Positions 1-13,900 of a stretch of 64,000 nucleotides of DNA are shown here, piece after piece. This stretch comes from Macrobrachium rosenbergii. Taxonomy: Eukaryota > Arthropoda > Malacostraca > Decapoda > Palaemonidae. The translations under genes and the position numbers were made by a program. The notes under the pieces were generated by a model that was not told the DNA's origin, made no database searches, and saw only the letters and a program-made list of their open reading frames with translations. Positions within the stretch are counted from its first letter, which is position 1, and every line of letters begins with the position of its first letter. The stretch covers positions 21,677,644-21,741,643 of the forward strand of contig NC_089761.1 of the NCBI RefSeq assembly GCF_040412425.1, given 5' to 3'.

Positions 1-1668
1 TTTTAGGTTACTGTATTTTGTTGTTTAGAGAATACTGTAGTATTTGACCCTTGAGCTTGGGTTGGGATGGTCTAGCTTATAGGTGATTTGATAGACATAG
101 GAATGTCTAGTAAATGGAAATTATGGATATCAATAAATTATATTTTTCCAGTTTCTGTATGTCAGTTCCTAAGAGGTCATATTTATTTATGGATATATCA
201 TAAAGTAGTTTACTAAGACCACTGATTCATATCGCAATACTCCCATAGACCTTACCAGAAGGATTTATTTGTTGAATTAGAAGTGAGCAGGTAAAGTTGA
301 GAAAGTTTGACAACTAGGTGGGAAGAGAAAACGAGAAACATGAAAATTAAAAGCCAGAAGTCAGTGCTTCTAAGAGCCAAAGGATCACAGCATAGATCTT
401 ATAACACTGTAGTGTCCCAGAGAAGGCACACTGCAAATGGTACCTTGTGCAGAGTTGAAAGGTCATAAAATCTTTGTGTTTCCTGTAAGTCAAATGAAAT
501 ACAGCAAAGTGCATTCAAGTTTTGTTTTAAAAAGGATGAGTTTTGGAGTTTTTAATATATTTGGACACTGGAAAGGAAGTTTAGGATAATACACTAAGAT
601 TATTAATAATTGCTTCTTTATTTTATGGTTGCATTTGTTAAAATTTGTACTGTAAATCAGTGGGTGTTGCTGGATTTATTAAAAAAGTTTACCATGTGTG
701 TTATTAAGTATTAATTTAACTTTTTGAATGAAAGCGTAATGAACCAGGTCTGTCTGTTGAGCTCCTTTTTTAAACTTCCAGTGAGAGACAGGGTTTATAA
801 GCATATCTGTAACAGTTCTGTTCATGTGAAGTAGTTTATGACTTACAAATATCGTTTCTGGTAATTAATTAAAAATTGTCTTTACTCCTCTTTGGGATTA
901 TTTCAGTTATGTGTAGGGTTTTTGCAGTTGTTTATATATTACATACTCACAACTCCTCTTAAATGGGAAATTTGAAAACTGCAGCTTTTTCAAATGGTAG
1001 CTGACGGAAACAGAAATATTCCAAAATGTTAAAGAAAACCTACAAGTTTTAAATGACATCCTCAAATATGCTAATATGTAAACTTCTTCCAAAAGTAACA
1101 ATTATTTTGGCAGTACTGTAATTGGTGATGAAAAAGATATTACAACTGTAATACCTTTGGGAGGAGTTATGAGTACATGCACATACTGTTTGTAAATGCA
1201 TTGACAAAGCAGTGGGACAGCACCTCAGATTTTGTAAACTGAACATTCAGTGTGATTTGTGAAAGAAAGTAGCAAAATGTTTCTGATTTGAACATTTTTA
1301 TGTCTTGGTTAATGATGTTTATCTCTTAGTCACCATTTTAGAACCAGAATCACTGTGAGTTGCAATGCAAACTGCCTGCTACTGTCACAGCATATACATA
1401 CATAATTTGCACTGTGAAATGCATTTGGTCATGAAGGAAATCACTGTAGCAGTAAATGTAGAAAGAAGATCTTTTCCCTTTTACTCCAAAGTAATTTTAC
1501 AAATATTTTTCCTCATGATTAATTAAAGTTTGATGTGCCGTAGTTCCAAAGGTTTCCTGAAAATCCGTTGCATGGTAGTGTAGACCACTGTTGTGATAAT
1601 TTGGCCGTTGCACAGAAAGCTTTGCTCTTGTGCATGTTTGAAGATCCTAGCATGTGTGTGGTTTTCAG
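1..1668 (+). other. EEA1 intron, 5' part in window
   Basis: AT-rich intronic DNA. I see no exon, long repeat or transposon terminus here. An upstream EEA1 exon may lie outside the window. Confidence 0.6.
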
Positions 1669-1752
1669 AAGGAAAATGTCAAAGATTCAGAGGATAAAAT
1701 GGAGTTAGAGATTCAAGTCCTTCGCAGTAAGTTACTAGATCAAGAGACTGAG
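1669..1752 (+). CDS. EEA1: EEA1 exon a, coiled coil (28 aa)
   Basis: First exon visible in the window. The acceptor follows gttttcag and the donor is GAG|gtaagt. It reads KENVKDSEDKMELEIQVLRS and on to LLDQETE, a charged heptad stretch with no stop, phase 0 at both ends. Confidence 0.8.
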
Positions 1753-2573
1753 GTAAGTGCTTGCAAGAGTTTTCAGTTATTGCATTATTAGGAAGAATGA
1801 CTTGCTTTTAACAGTTTTCTTGATTTACAGCCAAGGTGTGATTTTATGCAGGATTGCCCTGTGTTATATTTTGAACTAGGAATGTATGCACTTATTCAGA
1901 CTTACCTTTTTATAATTTTTTCTTCATAAATTTCATATACAGGGTTATATGCCAGCATTTCAGGTTTTGCAAGACTTGCAAAATAGTTTGTTTTTGTTAT
2001 AGTAGATATATTGGAAGTTGAACTGTGCAGTTAAAGTTATTCTTAGCAGCAAATTGTTCTTTTCATCTGAAACCCAAAGTTTTAGTTGTGAATTAGAAAT
2101 TTTGCTTTATAAGATGGATTAAGAACAAATTGTTTCTACACAACTACAAACCTTAGTATTTTATTTAACATGTGTTATCATGTGCCAAAGAAGAAGTTTG
2201 CAATTATGTTATAAGCTTTATTGGTGTCTTACAATAATCAGCTTCTGAGGGGGACCATTTAAATGCTTATTATGCTTTGGAGAAGAAATCTCATAAAATA
2301 TTAGTTCATATCCGTAAACTGACAGCCTTAGTTACCAAGCAGTTTGGGACATGTGATATGCAAATACTTTGTTGATATCAAAGGTCTTCAGGATGGCCAG
2401 GATCATCTCATCTGACACTCACATATTGTGCTTCCCAGGAGGAGAGGATCATCTCATGTGACACTCACATATCATGCTTCCCAGGAGGAGAAAACTAAAG
2501 TAAATAGTCCTCAGTTTTCTCAGCTTTAATCAGCTGGACCATTCAGGCTGTACTGACTTTCCAGGAACAGTGC

Positions 2574-2610
<37 letters not shown>

Positions 2611-5600
2611 AGACCTGGACCAATCAAGCTCTCTTGATGAACAACCCTGCGCCAGCAAATATGGATGAAGTAAGAGTAACAAGCACTATGGAGGATGGAA
2701 CAAAGTAAGAGAGGTTGCCATAAAAAGGTATAGGAAACAATAGTTTCCCGAACCAAGGAAATAATACTGACCAGCTCCCATGATACTAGTAATGTGGCAG
2801 TGAACTTAATGCCATGTTAGATGCCAGAACATGTTGCAAACCAGTGTTCTACCAGTATTCCATTTCTGAACTTTTCAGATTATGTAAAAGAGCAACTGTG
2901 GGCTTGGGCTTTAGCATTGTGAGTCTCAGGCCTTCCAGTTCCTCAAAAAATTAGGGTAACCCAGTTATGGGGTCAAAATAATTTTCGTAGGGCTGGGAGT
3001 AAGACAAAGCCGAAGAAGTTAAAATACCCCTTTGGGAAGAGGGCTAAGGGAACTGATGAAACCAAAAGTGAGAGAGTCGTGCAGCTTCTACTGAAAGGAA
3101 CTGTGCAAAGAACCCTTACCATTGTAGTGGGCCACACAAGGAACACTAGGCTTTATTCCCTTACAAGGATTTGGTTGAGGGAGTATGCAAGAATCTTGTC
3201 ATGTGCCTCAGAAATTTCAAGAATGCTTCTACCAGAAGTAGTGCCAGATATGTATATGAAAAATACATTGCTGGTTGCTTTCACCTTTGAAATTTGTCTT
3301 TGAACTGAAAAGTAACCATGAGGCATTACGCTTCTTGGTGTTCCCAAAACATGTCAGGCTGTTTCATTGAATTTGTCCTTAAATTGTAACTTACTGCTAG
3401 CAATTGTGGGAGTGTTCTGAGTATTATCACAGCTTTAGTTCAAACATTTGAACAATTTCTGTCTTTTGAGGTTGAGTGCCTGGATAATTTTCCATTTTAT
3501 GGAAGATCCATGCCCGTATAAGTTTTTATAGTTATTTTGCTGATGTTGGTGTGTGGAGAGGCAATCTCTACCATTGGTAATTGTTACCTTAGCCAACCTT
3601 GCAAAAGTTTAATGGCTAGACTTCCAGCTTGCTGAAAGTTAATCCCATATGTAAAGACCTCAGGTTTTGTTGTTAAAAAATTTGTCATTTTTGCCTTCAA
3701 ACTTTTGAACCATTTTTGTTCTTGCTTTCAAAGCAATTCATGAAATTGAAAAGAATATGGAATACTGTACATTATTTAGATTATTGATTCCTTGTAGTAT
3801 TTAAAACCCATAAAGAGTGAAAAAAAATTCCCAAGACAAAATTTCCTTATGATACTTGAACTGTACAATTCTGAGTTCAATTTTCTTTAAAAATTTAAAT
3901 AGAATTGTGGTGGTTATCTTTATAAAATAATTTTTAGATATATCCATCTACCCTTTATTTCTCGTATGATGAAACAACAAAAATAAGATACTCCTTTGCC
4001 AAGCCAGCACTTATAGATCAATTGGAAAGTGGGATATGTAAAACTGTGCATGACCATTTGTTCTAGGAGAGTAAAGCTTGTCTTATGAATGACAGGATTT
4101 TTACTCTTATTTAGAAAGTTTTTCATATTAGGTATTACCTTATTAAATTTTTCAAATATGTTCATGCAAATGGTCCTTGTTATAAGTGTACATGGATTTA
4201 TCTTTATTTTTCTCCTTGAAGAAAAAGCAGTTATGTTTTGCTTGTTGATAGTTATGAATTATAATATACTAAACTGTGCTTATTCTAGTTTGAGTCCAAT
4301 ATGCGTACTATGATCATTCTTGTTGGGCAGAATCATATCTAACTGCATTGTTTCTGGATATGTTCAGACAAAGCATGTTACCCACTCAGAGTGCACTCTG
4401 CAAGTATGTGCTGTTTATTGCAGTTTTTACCCTGCTTTTTCAGTTGAAATGACTTTATTGCCTTAAGATAATTATGTAAGTATATTTTTTCTAAATGGTG
4501 TTGCATATTTTACAGACTGTTGCATTCCAGTCAAGAGAAGTTGCATTCCAAGCAAGAGAAGCTGCCCTCCAAAATGACCTGAAAGCCAAGTCTGAATTGG
4601 CAGCCAGTTTGAAGGAAGAAATGCGTAACCTTAAAGATGAGGTTGATATAATGAAGAAAAAGCTTCAGGTATGTCCTTTGTGTATACAGGTAGTCGTCGA
4701 CTTACGACCTATGCGACTTACGACCGACCGACTTTACGACAGCTACGACAATATAATAATATTTAATTTTATATTTTGCTAAAATACGCCCGGCGCAAAG
4801 GTTGATACTTTTTCTCCGCTACTGGCAGCGCTCATATCCGAGAGATGCTCAGCTTCGGGCAGTGCTCAGTGTGTTTGTGTCATTTGAAAATGGTAAAGAT
4901 TCATATTTTTGTAATGTATTTTGTATTTCTATTTTTTGCAAATAAACCAAATGTAATAACAAATTACCGTATTTGATGGCTTATAAGACGCATGTCTGCA
5001 TAGGACGCACCCCCAATTTCAGCAGGATATTGAGGGAAAAATAAGGTTTCTAGCCTATGCTCATATGATTTTGGTAAGTAAAAACTGTAGTACAGTATTA
5101 GGTTATCATATGCATATTGTTTCTTACCAACAGAATCAACAAAAACATTAATAAAGAAGTTATTTACCATATTTATATTTATCAAAATATGTATTATACA
5201 ATCAGCCATTTACTACGATCGAATGTAATAAAGAAGTTATTTGCCATATTTATATTTATCAAAATATGTATTATACAATCAGCCATTTACTACGATCGAA
5301 TGTTTCGCCTGCTGCTGAAAGTTACCTCATAGGTTTACCAATAGATTGCAACACATTCATTTGTAAACATTGTTTCTACCGCAGAATCAACAAAAACATT
5401 AATAAAGATGTTACCTAACGGTAATATATGTTATATATATCCATTATATATTATAAAGTATGCAATCAAGGGGTAAAATCCAATAAATAAAAATGTTTCC
5501 TATGTAACGCTCGAGCCTCGTGAGCAACCGAACAAAGCCATGTTATTATTCTTAAAAGAGAATGCCAGCACGAGTTCACAGTATCAACTCAACGAAGCCT

Positions 5601-7930
5601 TGTTATTTATGCTCAAAGAGAATGGTAGCAGGAATTGTCAACCACCAATTGATCGCCATGTTGTTATAAGAAAGAGAATGTTAGCAGGAATTGCCAACTA
5701 CCAACTGAACGAAGCCTTGTTATCCGTAGCTCTCGAGATAATCACCAATAGGTGGCAGCACACATACTGTAAGTCTGTAAATGTGGAATGCGGCGATCCA
5801 TTGTAGACGATTTATAATATTAACACATTTTAATGAAAATATCAATAATAACAATGTAGATATTGATTATAATGCTAGCAGTAGTAATTATGTGATGGTA
5901 AATGTGATAATGATAAATAATTATAATAAACTTTGTTTTTAATAGGTTATTAGGATAACACCGAATGTTAGGCTAGGCTACAACATCTTACGTGACGTTT
6001 CATGTATAAATTCGGCCAAAATTCTTAAATTTTGAGCCTACATTATGTACATAGGACGCAGGGGATTTTTAGGCCATTTTATTTTTTTGTTAAAAAGTCG
6101 CCTTATACACACAAATATGGTATGTATTTAATTCAAACCTATAAATAAATAAAAGTAAATAATACGTCATACGTGTAGCCAATTGGCAATGCAAATGGCG
6201 GATAAGAAAATGTAAACAGACCAGACAGATGGTTTGAATACCTACAATAAAAATGTTAAATACAGTAATAAAAGTAAGTATTAATCATGGAGTTCAAGCA
6301 TGATAAGATTTCATATGCTAAATGTAATAACAGGTACTATACATGCACATTTTTGGGATAATATAAAATGTATATGTAGGCTAGTCATACTTAGGATATA
6401 ATATATGATGGATAATATACAGTAGGTACAGAATACATGTACATATGTGGTTGGTCGACTTACGACGAGATCGACATACGACCACTCTGTCAGAACCTAA
6501 TGCCGTCATAAGTCGATGACTACCTGTACAGGCAGTCCTCGGTTATCGGCGGGGGTTCCATTCTGGGGGTGTGGTGGTAACTGAAAATCTCCACTAACTG
6601 AAAATCGGCAATTTTTCAGCGATTTTCAGGGCTTATCGGCACCGAAAAGTGCCAATTTTCAGTTATTGGCACCTCTGTTAGGTATGGATCGACGCCAGTA
6701 CCCAATTATCGGCGCCAATAAGCGGAAATCGGCGATTTTCGCCGCTGAAAATTGCCGATTTTTGTTGCTAGACAAGCACCATAAAACCAGATCGCCATTA
6801 ACCGAGCCCGCCGTTAACCGGGGACTGCCTGCACATGTTGCAACCTTAGTTGTAAATATTTGAAAGTGGTAAGTCAGGAAAATATAATGTAAAACTGTTG
6901 TTTGAAAGTGAAGCTGTATACACAGATGTGTTGTGATAACAGTGATAGCATGTTAGTATAGTCATCTGTCTCTTATGCTCACAAGTAGAGCTGAAGGGGT
7001 GGCAAGAAGGTTTTATAAACAGATAAGGTTGATGGCCTACACTAAGCATGTGTCAGCCTACCCAGAATAAACACATTTATAAAGTAATAACAAATAAAAG
7101 ATTTTGGTGCATATTTGTAAATGTCTTAGTAGAACTTCATAGGCAAGGCTGGACTACAGTAAGAGATTTCATAGCCTAGGCTCTCATAGCTAGATTATTC
7201 AGATAATTGTAGAATTATTATATGTGAATAATTTAACATAAAGCTACAGTAATAAGTAGTTACTGTGTATAAAGTAAAAAAAATAAACACTATTGAAGTG
7301 TATTTCATGTACCGTAAATCAGTGTAATTTTTGGGAATCATTTCAAAATTAGGCAGTGCTAGTTTATGCAGCTCATTCCATAAGAAAAGTGGTTTCAGCA
7401 AATCAAGAGGGGCATTACCAGTGAATCAGGACAATTCCATGAGTTGGAATGACACTCATTAAATTTAAATTTTGAAATCATTTAACATTGGCAACTTAAC
7501 CATCATAGACAATCTGAGTTTATTATAAGGTGAAACAGTTTGAGTTCATTTTTTGGTTGTGGTGGAACAAGTTCATTTACAATTTGATGAGAGATAGATA
7601 GTTTACTTCTTTTCTTGAATTACATATTGTAATACAACAAATTTTTACTGTTGATATAGATTTAGAAACAAGATAAGCTTGCAGTCACAGTATCCTTGTT
7701 GGGAGCTACGACAAGCAGCGTGCCTTGTGGTATGCATTTTAGATGGGTCTGAAAGGTTCATTTCTTTACACTTTTACTTGTCACTCATTCTCTTTAATCT
7801 CTTCTTACTTGGTTGACAAACTCCTTTAACTTTACCCTGTTCCATATGTTTACCTGTTACTCAAGAGCAGATACTTCAAGTTAACCTTATGAGTGTAGAA
7901 ATGTGACTGAGTGGTCTTGTTAAATTAACT

Positions 7931-7986
<56 letters not shown>

Positions 7987-10900
7987 TAGTTGAAATGTTT
8001 AAAATATCACTTCTTATTAAGATTAGTGTGAAAATTGTCCTGATTCACTAACTGGTCTTGTGGTGTGCTATTTTTATGGGGCTGCAGCTGATGTTGGAGA
8101 GAAGATGGCTAGTTGGAGAATTATAGTTGGAGGAATGCTAAATTTATTCAATTACTGTATATGTATATACTTATGCTAAATTAAGCTATTCTCATTTGAA
8201 TACTGTATATGAATTACATTCTGTTTATAAAAAAAAACCAGTGAAATGGAATTTAGTTTCAGTCCATTCTCACAGTTAATATAATTGAATAAAATTTCAT
8301 TATAACAGACACTCAGTCACCCAAAATTATTTTGGTAGATAACTGTCTGATGTATGGTACAATACTTGCTTTCATTCATCCAGCTGAGTTGCATGATTAT
8401 CATTTCAGAATAAAAAATTTCATTCATTTTATTTTTGTATCTTTGGTAAACTTTGGTACAGGTTGCTAGAAAACTTTGGTACAGGTTGCTAGAAACAGTG
8501 ACTGTCTTGAAATATACTTTAAAACATTCTTGATGTTAATTTTGTAATTATACATATACAGGTATATTTGTTTATTATTGAATTTGAATACTGCATTTGT
8601 TTCTCATTTCATTCCTTTGGTACACTTTACAGTTCATGGTTTGTCATAATGATGTTATATGTACACAGTCCTTTATCTGAAATCTTTGGGGCCAGATGTG
8701 TTTCGGTTTTTTGGTATTTTTCGCATTTCGGAACTGTGGGTCAGGAGCATAATCAAACATCACTACTGCAGCAAAAACTTTAGTTTTTTTCTTTTTTTAT
8801 GTTTTTTCATTATAGTTATTTATTCATTATAGTTTATTATTATATACTGTATATTAATATAGTTTACTGTTAAATGAATGTGAGATGATTAAGATCATCA
8901 ATAACAAAATAGTAGGACAGTTAAGACCATATGTTCACTAACACATTATTTTCAACAAAAACATTCTGTAAAATGCAAAAATATACATGATCAAAATAAC
9001 TGTAATTCAGCTTGTGAATTTTAGCAATAAGTAAGATTATAAAATACACTTCATCATATCAATCTTGGAGAGGGTTGTTCTTTATTGTCACTAACATCAT
9101 CAGTTTGCAGTCGTACATTTGAGGACAGTTTAGGAACAGGATTCACAAGTGATGACGCATCATTACGAAACACTATGTGGGATTTTTCCTACCCTATATT
9201 AATAAAATTATTGTTAAATTCTTGATTTCACAAAGAAATAATTATATAAAGCAAATTATTGTGTAATTTTTGCCATCAGCAGTCAAATAATCATGATCAT
9301 GGCAACGTTCAAACTTAGTGCCATCCGCGCCATATGTCTATAAATAGAACAGAAGTAGAGGGCTGCCATTTGCCAGCAGATCTCCATGGCAGCCAGCCAG
9401 CCAATCAGGTTTTAGATGTATTCTGTCTGAGAAAAAATGTTTTGCTCACGTGAAGCTGACGATGATGTAAGTGCGTGTGTTTCGAATATGGTACGTAGTT
9501 TTGAATAGTGTATGTATTTTACTGATTACATGAAGGGTAGAATGAATTTGTATACTTTTAGTGCAAAATTCTTGGTTCAGAGATTCTTCAGCAACAAAAT
9601 AATTTTTTTTTTTTTTGCATTGACATATCTTCAAAACAAAATTCATCTCTTTAATCTCTCAAGGAATGTCAATCCATTTCTGTTTACCTGCTGGTCACAC
9701 CCATTATGGTCCATGCAACTGACAACAAATTTTTTTGTATTTTGTCTTCCAAAGATGTATTTACCTGTACAGTACTGCACATTTTTTTGAAACATTATGA
9801 ACACACACACAAACAGTGTCTGCATATGTGCTAATACCCATTGGTTAGAGAGACTCAAATCAGTAGTATCTTTTCCTGAGAGCGAGAGAGATTATTTAGG
9901 ACTCTAAGGCTTGGCTGATATACAATTATTTTATTATCATGGGATTTTTGTTAATCTTGGGATTTTCTAAGGTCAGTTCCATAGATTTAGTAAGAAAAAT
10001 AATTTGAGTAGCAGCACACACCCAAATGACTCTGGTCAGCCGTTAGCACACCAAATTACCAACCTTATGAATTGATGCTCTGCTCACCACAAAATGTTTT
10101 CATTTTTTAGAGCTTTTCAGTTTGTAGAATTTTGGATAAAAGATTGTGTACCTGTAGTACTTGTACAATATATAAGCTTTTCTGTGTCATTGATTTATCA
10201 GTAATATTTTAATTTATCAGTAATATTTTAATCTTACTGTATTGCATTTATGCTGCTTTCTTACATTTTACTTCTCATGAAAATGAGTTTGTTAATGATG
10301 GAGTAGTAGGTAGCATTAGATATTTTATTGAAAGAATTTACTCCTGTAAATTACAAAGAATAAAGTGCTGTAGTAGTAAAGCTAATTAAAGGGAAATCTT
10401 TGAATAAAAAGTAGTAAGTTTTAGCAATAAAGAAAACCAAAAGCTGTAAGTAGAATTTGGAAACTATTGATGGATTGAGTCTTGAAAGAATAGAAGATAA
10501 CAGTGTCTCTCTGTCCATGGCTAAAAGCAGCAGAGTGATGGAGGTGGCTGCGCAGAGTGCTGAAGAAACATTTTCTTTAGTAAGTTATTTAAAAGTATTT
10601 TTCAAAGATGAATTTTGAAAATTAAAAGTTTCAGCTCTTAATACACTACTACTCTTTTCAGGATAAGGATGAAACAATGTCGCAACTGCAAAGTCAGCTA
10701 GAAGACAAGGATGTCCTAATGAGCGGAAGTTCACAACAAGCAGAAGAACTGAAGGCCAAGTGTGTGAACTATATGGAAAATATTCAGGCTTTGGAATCCC
10801 AGGTGAAAAGATACATTCAATTTTGTATTATTAGTTTTAATTAACATTTTATTATTATTATAAATTATGACACCTTCGGGAATATTCATAGTGATATCAG

Positions 10901-13900
10901 TCAGTCTTAATAGTATTTTTAGGGTATTTTTTGTTTAACTTGGATGGAGCCAAGAGAACAGAATACACACAAGGTTTGTTTTTTAGGATATTCATAATAC
11001 ATGAAACTCAAAATAACTTAAGTGTAGAGAGAGGGCAATAGCAAAAATATTTTACTGGCATAGTAAAATGCCAGTTCTTAAGTGTCTGAAGAAATTCTTA
11101 TTTATTCAAGGAATGATCAAATGGTTCTGACTAAAGTGTAATTAGTTTAGTACTATCAGGAGATCTTAAAAGATTGAAAAAGATGTTTTGGTATTGTTTC
11201 TCATACTGTATGTTAAGACTCATACTGTATGTTTGGTTGTTTGGGGATTACTGCATCTTAGCAAAGTCATCTCCCAGATGTTGATGATCATCTTTTATCA
11301 AGCATCAGCAGAGAGGAGAAAAGAATTATACTGAATGTAGAATTGGCAAGACTCACAAAAAAATCACTTCATCACAACCTTTTTAAATGACGGTCTACTT
11401 TTTTTTTCAGTTTGAGTTTATTATCATCTACAGACAATAAATCTGTACTGTTAGTAGAAGTCTTAAAGATTTTATCATAAATTGTTTCATATGAAATTCA
11501 CTTATTATTTTACGGAACAAATTATATAATTTTGATTGCAACAGTTGGTTAAGGGAAATAACAAAATGTGTTATGAGAGTTTATAGTAAATCTTTATGGT
11601 ACAAAGTTCCAGAACTGTGAAATTTCGCTTAAAACATCAATCAGTCTGTTGTGAGTGAAACCAGCTAGATCCAAAAAATAGTCTTCCTTGGAGTCAGACA
11701 AGTCAAATGACAAAATAATTTTAGTAGTTATAAATTAGAAATGAGCAATGCCAAGTTTGGGGACTAACGTCTCTTTTCACATTTCAGGTTTCGGAGTTAA
11801 GTGCCAATCATACTAGTACACAAAGCAATTTGGAATCAACAAAGGAAGAGCTTTCCATGCTTCAGAAAAAACTAAGTGACCTGGAGGTTGAGAAAAACAG
11901 TCTGACTCGGGAATTGAGTGAAAAGGTAAGCTTTCTGCCTGTGGATGCAAATAGTAGATAACATCTGATGAGTCATTTGAGTCATTTCTTTTAAACTCAC
12001 TGGTTTACCTTAATGATTTGCTGTCAGTTGAAACAAAAAAATAGAGATAGAGTGAATTTAAGGAAGTTGAACAGCTAGGTGGGAAAAAAATCAATTTCAC
12101 CTAATTCATGAAACCATTATTCTGACTTGTCAGGCTGATTACTTTAACAGTTCACTGAAACTGGCTCGATTGGCATCCTCTTTTACAGATTGCTTTGTTA
12201 TTAAAGTACTGCAGTTTTGTTGATTTCTTATTTTAAGAAGCTGTGATGTCAGGCTGTTGCTACAATGATAAATATAGTCAAGATGTTTTTGTAATAATTA
12301 TAAATACAAGATAACATTTCAGTGGAATTTTTTAATCTTAATACGTATTTTATTGCTGTGCTGCCACCTAGTAAGTGGATTTTACAGATCTTACAGATTT
12401 GAAGATGGGTTTGCATAATATGAGCATACTTTACATATTGAGATAATTACGAAATCTGGAACTACTTTGCATATTAGGATTTTTTCATGTCAAAAATCTT
12501 CATAATAGTAGAATGGACTGTACGGGTGTTATGAAACGAATGATATATTATGTTTATGTTTCCCTGTATGTGGTGCCACTTACAATGTACCTTGTATGGC
12601 AACTTCTACATTTTCTCCAACTCTACCTTTCTCCAGTTATCTATTCTTAGTAAAAGTCTTTTGGATATACACTATGAGTTTGGAATTGTGTTGTATTGGT
12701 CTCTTTAAACTAATTGATGATATTTAAGTATTTGGTAAGTATTTTGGCATACTTCACATATGATAATACCTCCAGTTATGCTGTTTCATTTTTATAAATA
12801 ATAGGGAAATATAAAAATCAACCTACATCAGACAGCAACAAATGTTAAAAACCCCCTAAAAATATGAATGTTAAAAAAGTGCCAAATTACGAAAAACAAA
12901 TGTTGAAGTACATAAGATATGTTATTTATAAAATCATTTAGAGTACATAAGATATGTTATATATAAAATCATTTAGAAGTGTAAAAACATTGATAATATT
13001 GTCTTACGTGACACTTTGCTTAATACTCGTAGTTCCAGCATCATGCCTCATGGCAGCACTGGTTCTTTGGAGTGTATGGAAAAATGATGTCCCTATCAGG
13101 CACATGTAAACTTTTGTTTTTATAAATAAAATGTATAAATTTATTGAAAAGAAAGTAAAAATGTTGAATTGTTGAATGACTTCTGGTAATAGCAACCTTA
13201 CAGGGTTATTTCAGAGTTTACAAGGTGTTTAGGCTACTTTTTAAAGGGTATTCTTGATTCAAGTCATTTTACAAATACAGTACTGTGAATCTTGAAGCAT
13301 ATTACTAGTATAAGGTGAGGTATTACTGTACCTGTTTGTATATGTACCCCATTTTTAGAAGATAATAAGTTAAATTGAAAATTTAGTCTCATAATATCAT
13401 AAGTAAATGATTAAATGCTTATTTGTTGTAAAGAAGTTTAATGAGACTACAAAGTCTCATAGCTAGAATCTCATAGAACTTGCCCAAGGTGTTTGCTCTA
13501 AAATAAGAACTAAAAATTGGCACAAAGTAAAATTCAAGATATTGGAAAGCCAGGTGAGGAGAGTCTGCAAGGAATGAATGAAATACTTTACACCTAGGGC
13601 CAAAGGAACATTTCAAAGAATTCTTTAGTACATCAAGGAACCTTTAGCACAGTGTTTAGTTTGGCCTGTGCAGCATACTGTAAACAGTAACCCCCTACTG
13701 GAACCATTGACATTAAATTAATAGTAAATGATTCTTGAGTCAATCATCTTACAATTTCTTATCATTCTAGGAAGGAGAATTAGAAAGCTTAAAGGAAAAA
13801 ATCAATGATGCTTCCAAAGAAGAAAGTGAGGTCCTGCAAAAGAAGTCGGAACAAGTAGAAGAGCTTCGGAAATCTCTTCGAGATGCAGAGCATAGTAGGA

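Larger units (their letters stand above)
1753..4515 (+). other. EEA1 intron with short tandem duplication and poly-T
   Basis: Contains a 46-bp unit repeated twice (2399-2490) and a 32-nt T run (2578-2609) inside what looks like an unclassified interspersed repeat (about 2500-2760). No exon seen. Confidence 0.55.
4965..6122. mobile_element. Nested MITE-like element with TACCRTATTTG ends
   Basis: The left end TACCGTATTTGATGGCTTAT and the reverse complement of the right end, TACCATATTTGTGTGTATAA, are related, and both continue into AAGRCG. It sits inside the 4687-6526 element. The interior carries two tandem-repeat tracts (5149-5302, about 5537-5740). No coding potential. The superfamily is not assigned. 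Confidence 0.6.
4687..6526. mobile_element. TA-flanked element with CAGG...CCTG inverted ends
   Basis: The left end reads CAGGTAGTCGTCGACTTACG and the right end, reverse complemented, CAGGTAGTCATCGACTTATG: 18 of 20 match. TA lies on both sides (4685-4686, 6527-6528), as expected of a Tc1/mariner-type target-site duplication. About 1.84 kb, no transposase readable, so non-autonomous. Most of its interior is a second nested element (4965-6122). Confidence 0.75.
4669..10661 (+). other. Long EEA1 intron with nested mobile elements
   Basis: Holds the TA-flanked elements at 4687-6526 and 6529-6831, a TAA microsatellite (7932-7987), a 22-bp tandem duplication (8448-8492) and otherwise AT-rich DNA. 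Around 8665-8740 a stretch containing cggttttttgg and gcatttcggaac resembles the decayed end of a MITE, but I found no partner end. No convincing exon. Confidence 0.55.

Noticed and set aside
5540..5806. 88-residue open frame
   Set aside because: It spans a diverged minisatellite inside a transposon; no domain and no splice context.
10504..10579. Possible extra EEA1 exon (acceptor-like taacag, donor TTTA|gtaagt)
   Set aside because: It would need a phase 1 upstream junction while all other EEA1 junctions are phase 0, the acceptor has a poor pyrimidine tract, and the translation lacks heptads.
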